Shown: in pieces, positions 62,539-64,000 of the stretch
How the letters are laid out: each line of letters begins with the position of its first letter
Numbering within the stretch: position 1 is the stretch's first letter
Source: Acidobacteria bacterium UBA2990
Lineage (GTDB): Bacteria > Acidobacteriota > Vicinamibacteria > Vicinamibacterales > UBA8438
Direction of reading: 5' to 3'
Length of the DNA stretch: 64,000 nt
NCBI GenBank assembly: GCA_002347025.1
Contig: DEAE01000012.1
Location: 67,960 to 131,959 of the forward strand
Made by a program: the position numbers and the translations under genes
The notes under the pieces: generated by a model
What the model was told of the DNA's origin: nothing
The model's database searches: none
Seen by the model: the letters and a program-made list of their open reading frames with translations, nothing else

Positions 62539-64000
62539 TCATGTCGACCGAACGAAATTTACCGGCTTTTTTTCCATCAGCTCCGCATAAAAATCATTTC
62601 CCTTATTGTCAATAACAATGAAAGCTGGAAAGTCTTGAATCTCGATCTTCCAAATCGCTTCCATACCCAGCTCAGGATATTCATGCACCGCCACATGCTT
62701 GATACTGTGATCCGCAAGCCGGGCAGCAGGCCCGCCGATCGAGCCCAAATAAAACCCGCCGTGTTTCCCGCAGGCCTCACGAACTTGACTGGATCGGTTC
62801 CCCTTGGCCAGCATAACCATGCTCCCACCGTGACTCTGAAACAAATCGACATATGAGTCCATCCTTCCAGCAGTGGTCGGCCCAAACGCTCCTGAAGCTC
62901 GGCCTTCCGGCTTCTTAGCCGGACCCGCGTAGTAGACCATGTGGTCCTTAAAATATTGGGGTAAACCTGCACCGGCTTCGAGCCTTTCCTTCAACTTGGC
63001 GTGAGCAATATCCCGAGCCACAATCATCGGCCCACTCAGGGATAAGCGGGTCGCTACTGGGTAGCGGCTCAGGTCAGCCAGAATCTCCGACATGGGACGA
63101 TTGAGATCAACTCGTACAACATCACCACCCAAGTCATCAGGAGTCACATCTGGAAGGTATTTAGCCGGATTCTCCTCCAGTTGCTCAAGGAATACCCCTT
63201 CTCTGGTGATCTTCGCCAAAGCCTGCCGATCGGCGGAACAGGACACCCCGAGTCCGACCGGACAGGAAGCACCATGCCTTGGCAAACGAACGACTCGTAC
63301 ATCGTGCGCAAAATACTTTCCGCCAAACTGGGCACCAATTCCAATGTTCCGACAAATATCAAAAATTTTCTGCTCAAGGGCGATGTCCCGAAATGCCCGT
63401 CCGTGTTCATTCCCTGAGATGGGTAATGTGTCTAGGTAATGCGCGCTAGCCAGCTTTAGTGTCTTGAGGGTGAACTCGGCAGACGGCCCGCCAACAACCA
63501 GAGCCAAATGATATGGGGGACAAGCAGACGTGCCAATCGACCGAATCTTTTCTTCGGCGAACTCCAGAAGAGAGGCTGGGTTGAGAAGCGCCTTAGTTTC
63601 CTGATAGAGAAAAGTTTTATTAGCGGAACCACCTCCCTTAGCTATACAAAGTAACTCATATTCATCCCCGGGCTCTGCATAGATCTCGATCTGGGCAGGC
63701 AAGTTTGAACCCGTATTCTGCTCGGTAAACATGTCAAGCGGAGCCATTTGAGAATAGCGCAAATTCCGTTGTTCGTAGGCCTCAAAGATACCCCGCGAAA
63801 ACGCCTCCGCATCCTCACCACCAGTGACCACGTTCTCACCCTTGTGACCGATCACAATCGCGGTACCCGTGTCTTGACAACCGGGTAGTACCCGACCGGC
63901 AGCTATGTTCGCATTACGCAACAGCTCGAGAGCCACAAATCGGTCATTCGGTGACGACTCTGAGTCGTCAAGGATGGACCGCAACTGTGTAAGGTGAGAA
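62539..64000 (-). CDS. class I fumarate hydratase, 5' end beyond the window
   Basis: Iron-sulfur fumarase of the TCA cycle (fumarate to L-malate), cytoplasmic. The reading frame continues through the right edge (residues HLTQL-RSILDD are still in frame), so its N-terminus is missing; at least 485 residues are here. The three cluster cysteines fit GCQDTGTA, SACPPYHLA and VSCSADR. The C-terminal block with GPTTAGRMDSYVD and GGSMVMLAKGNRS is class-I-specific. It is followed by a 214-base spacer before the HugZ-like gene. A tartrate dehydratase-like activity cannot be excluded. Confidence 0.93.
   Translation of the reverse strand, partial: SHLTQLRSILDDSESSPNDRFVALELLRNANIAAGRVLPGCQDTGTAIVIGHKGENVVTGGEDAEAFSRGIFEAYEQRNLRYSQMAPLDMFTEQNTGSNLPAQIEIYAEPGDEYELLCIAKGGGSANKTFLYQETKALLNPASLLEFAEEKIRSIGTSACPPYHLALVVGGPSAEFTLKTLKLASAHYLDTLPISGNEHGRAFRDIALEQKIFDICRNIGIGAQFGGKYFAHDVRVVRLPRHGASCPVGLGVSCSADRQALAKITREGVFLEQLEENPAKYLPDVTPDDLGGDVVRVDLNRPMSEILADLSRYPVATRLSLSGPMIVARDIAHAKLKERLEAGAGLPQYFKDHMVYYAGPAKKPEGRASGAFGPTTAGRMDSYVDLFQSHGGSMVMLAKGNRSSQVREACGKHGGFYLGSIGGPAARLADHSIKHVAVHEYPELGMEAIWKIEIQDFPAFIVIDNKGNDFYAELMEKKPVNFVRST

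Overview
This window looks like a chromosomal segment of an uncultured, Gram-negative-type bacterium. The sequence shows many exported proteins with signal peptides, lipoboxes and Tat signals, a moderate G+C content, long spacers between single genes, and no phage, IS, CRISPR, rRNA or tRNA signal that I could find. The gene mix fits an Acidobacteriota lineage, perhaps Vicinamibacteria-like: a glutamyl-endopeptidase-type S9 enzyme, Tat-dependent amidase and DapA-like proteins, a fused NADH-dehydrogenase/SelD, DUF1015 beside SerC, and a GNAT/MenC pair. This assignment is an inference from gene content only.

Layout. Positions 1-16.4 kb are mostly core metabolism: inositol-3-phosphate synthase, a methyltransferase-like protein, a ZIP metal transporter, DNA polymerase I, a PcnB-type nucleotidyltransferase, a rhomboid protease, SerC with DUF1015, an M23 envelope peptidase, and the fused SelD overlapping an aminotransferase gene. 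From 16.6 to 29 kb lie a GT1 glycosyltransferase and a set of exported hydrolases (S9D, amidase, M28, serine beta-lactamase fold) mixed with DinB, thioesterase, methyltransferase and DapA-like genes. From 29 to 41 kb are an unusual glycoside hydrolase/GT2 fusion, an aminotransferase, a decayed DUF4399 gene with in-frame TAG codons, a sialidase-like lipoprotein, an M16 homologue that has lost its zinc site, a VTT/DedA protein, a small conserved basic protein and thioredoxin.

From 41 to 52.7 kb come an MBL-fold lipoprotein, an HtrA-like lipoprotein protease, a lipase-maturation-factor-like membrane protein, a GNAT/MenC (OSBS or N-succinylamino-acid racemase) pair, gamma-glutamyltransferase, an exported methyltransferase and a membrane-anchored MutS-like ATPase. 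From 52.8 to 57.7 kb is a lipid-modification island: DUF1365 and a COG2907 flavoprotein, divergent from a cyclopropane-fatty-acid-synthase-like methyltransferase and an XRE-cupin regulator, with an SRPBCC protein at its end. The last part holds a complete TctABC transporter, an unknown secreted protein with a clear terminator, a HugZ-like protein and a class I fumarase that runs off the right edge.

Together the genes suggest a heterotroph that degrades peptides outside the cytoplasm, imports organic acids and remodels its membrane lipids. The items most worth a second look are the fatty-acid-modification island, the hydrolase/glycosyltransferase fusion, the zinc-less M16 protein, the DUF4399 pseudogene, and the DGHHR-motif DUF1015 protein next to SerC.
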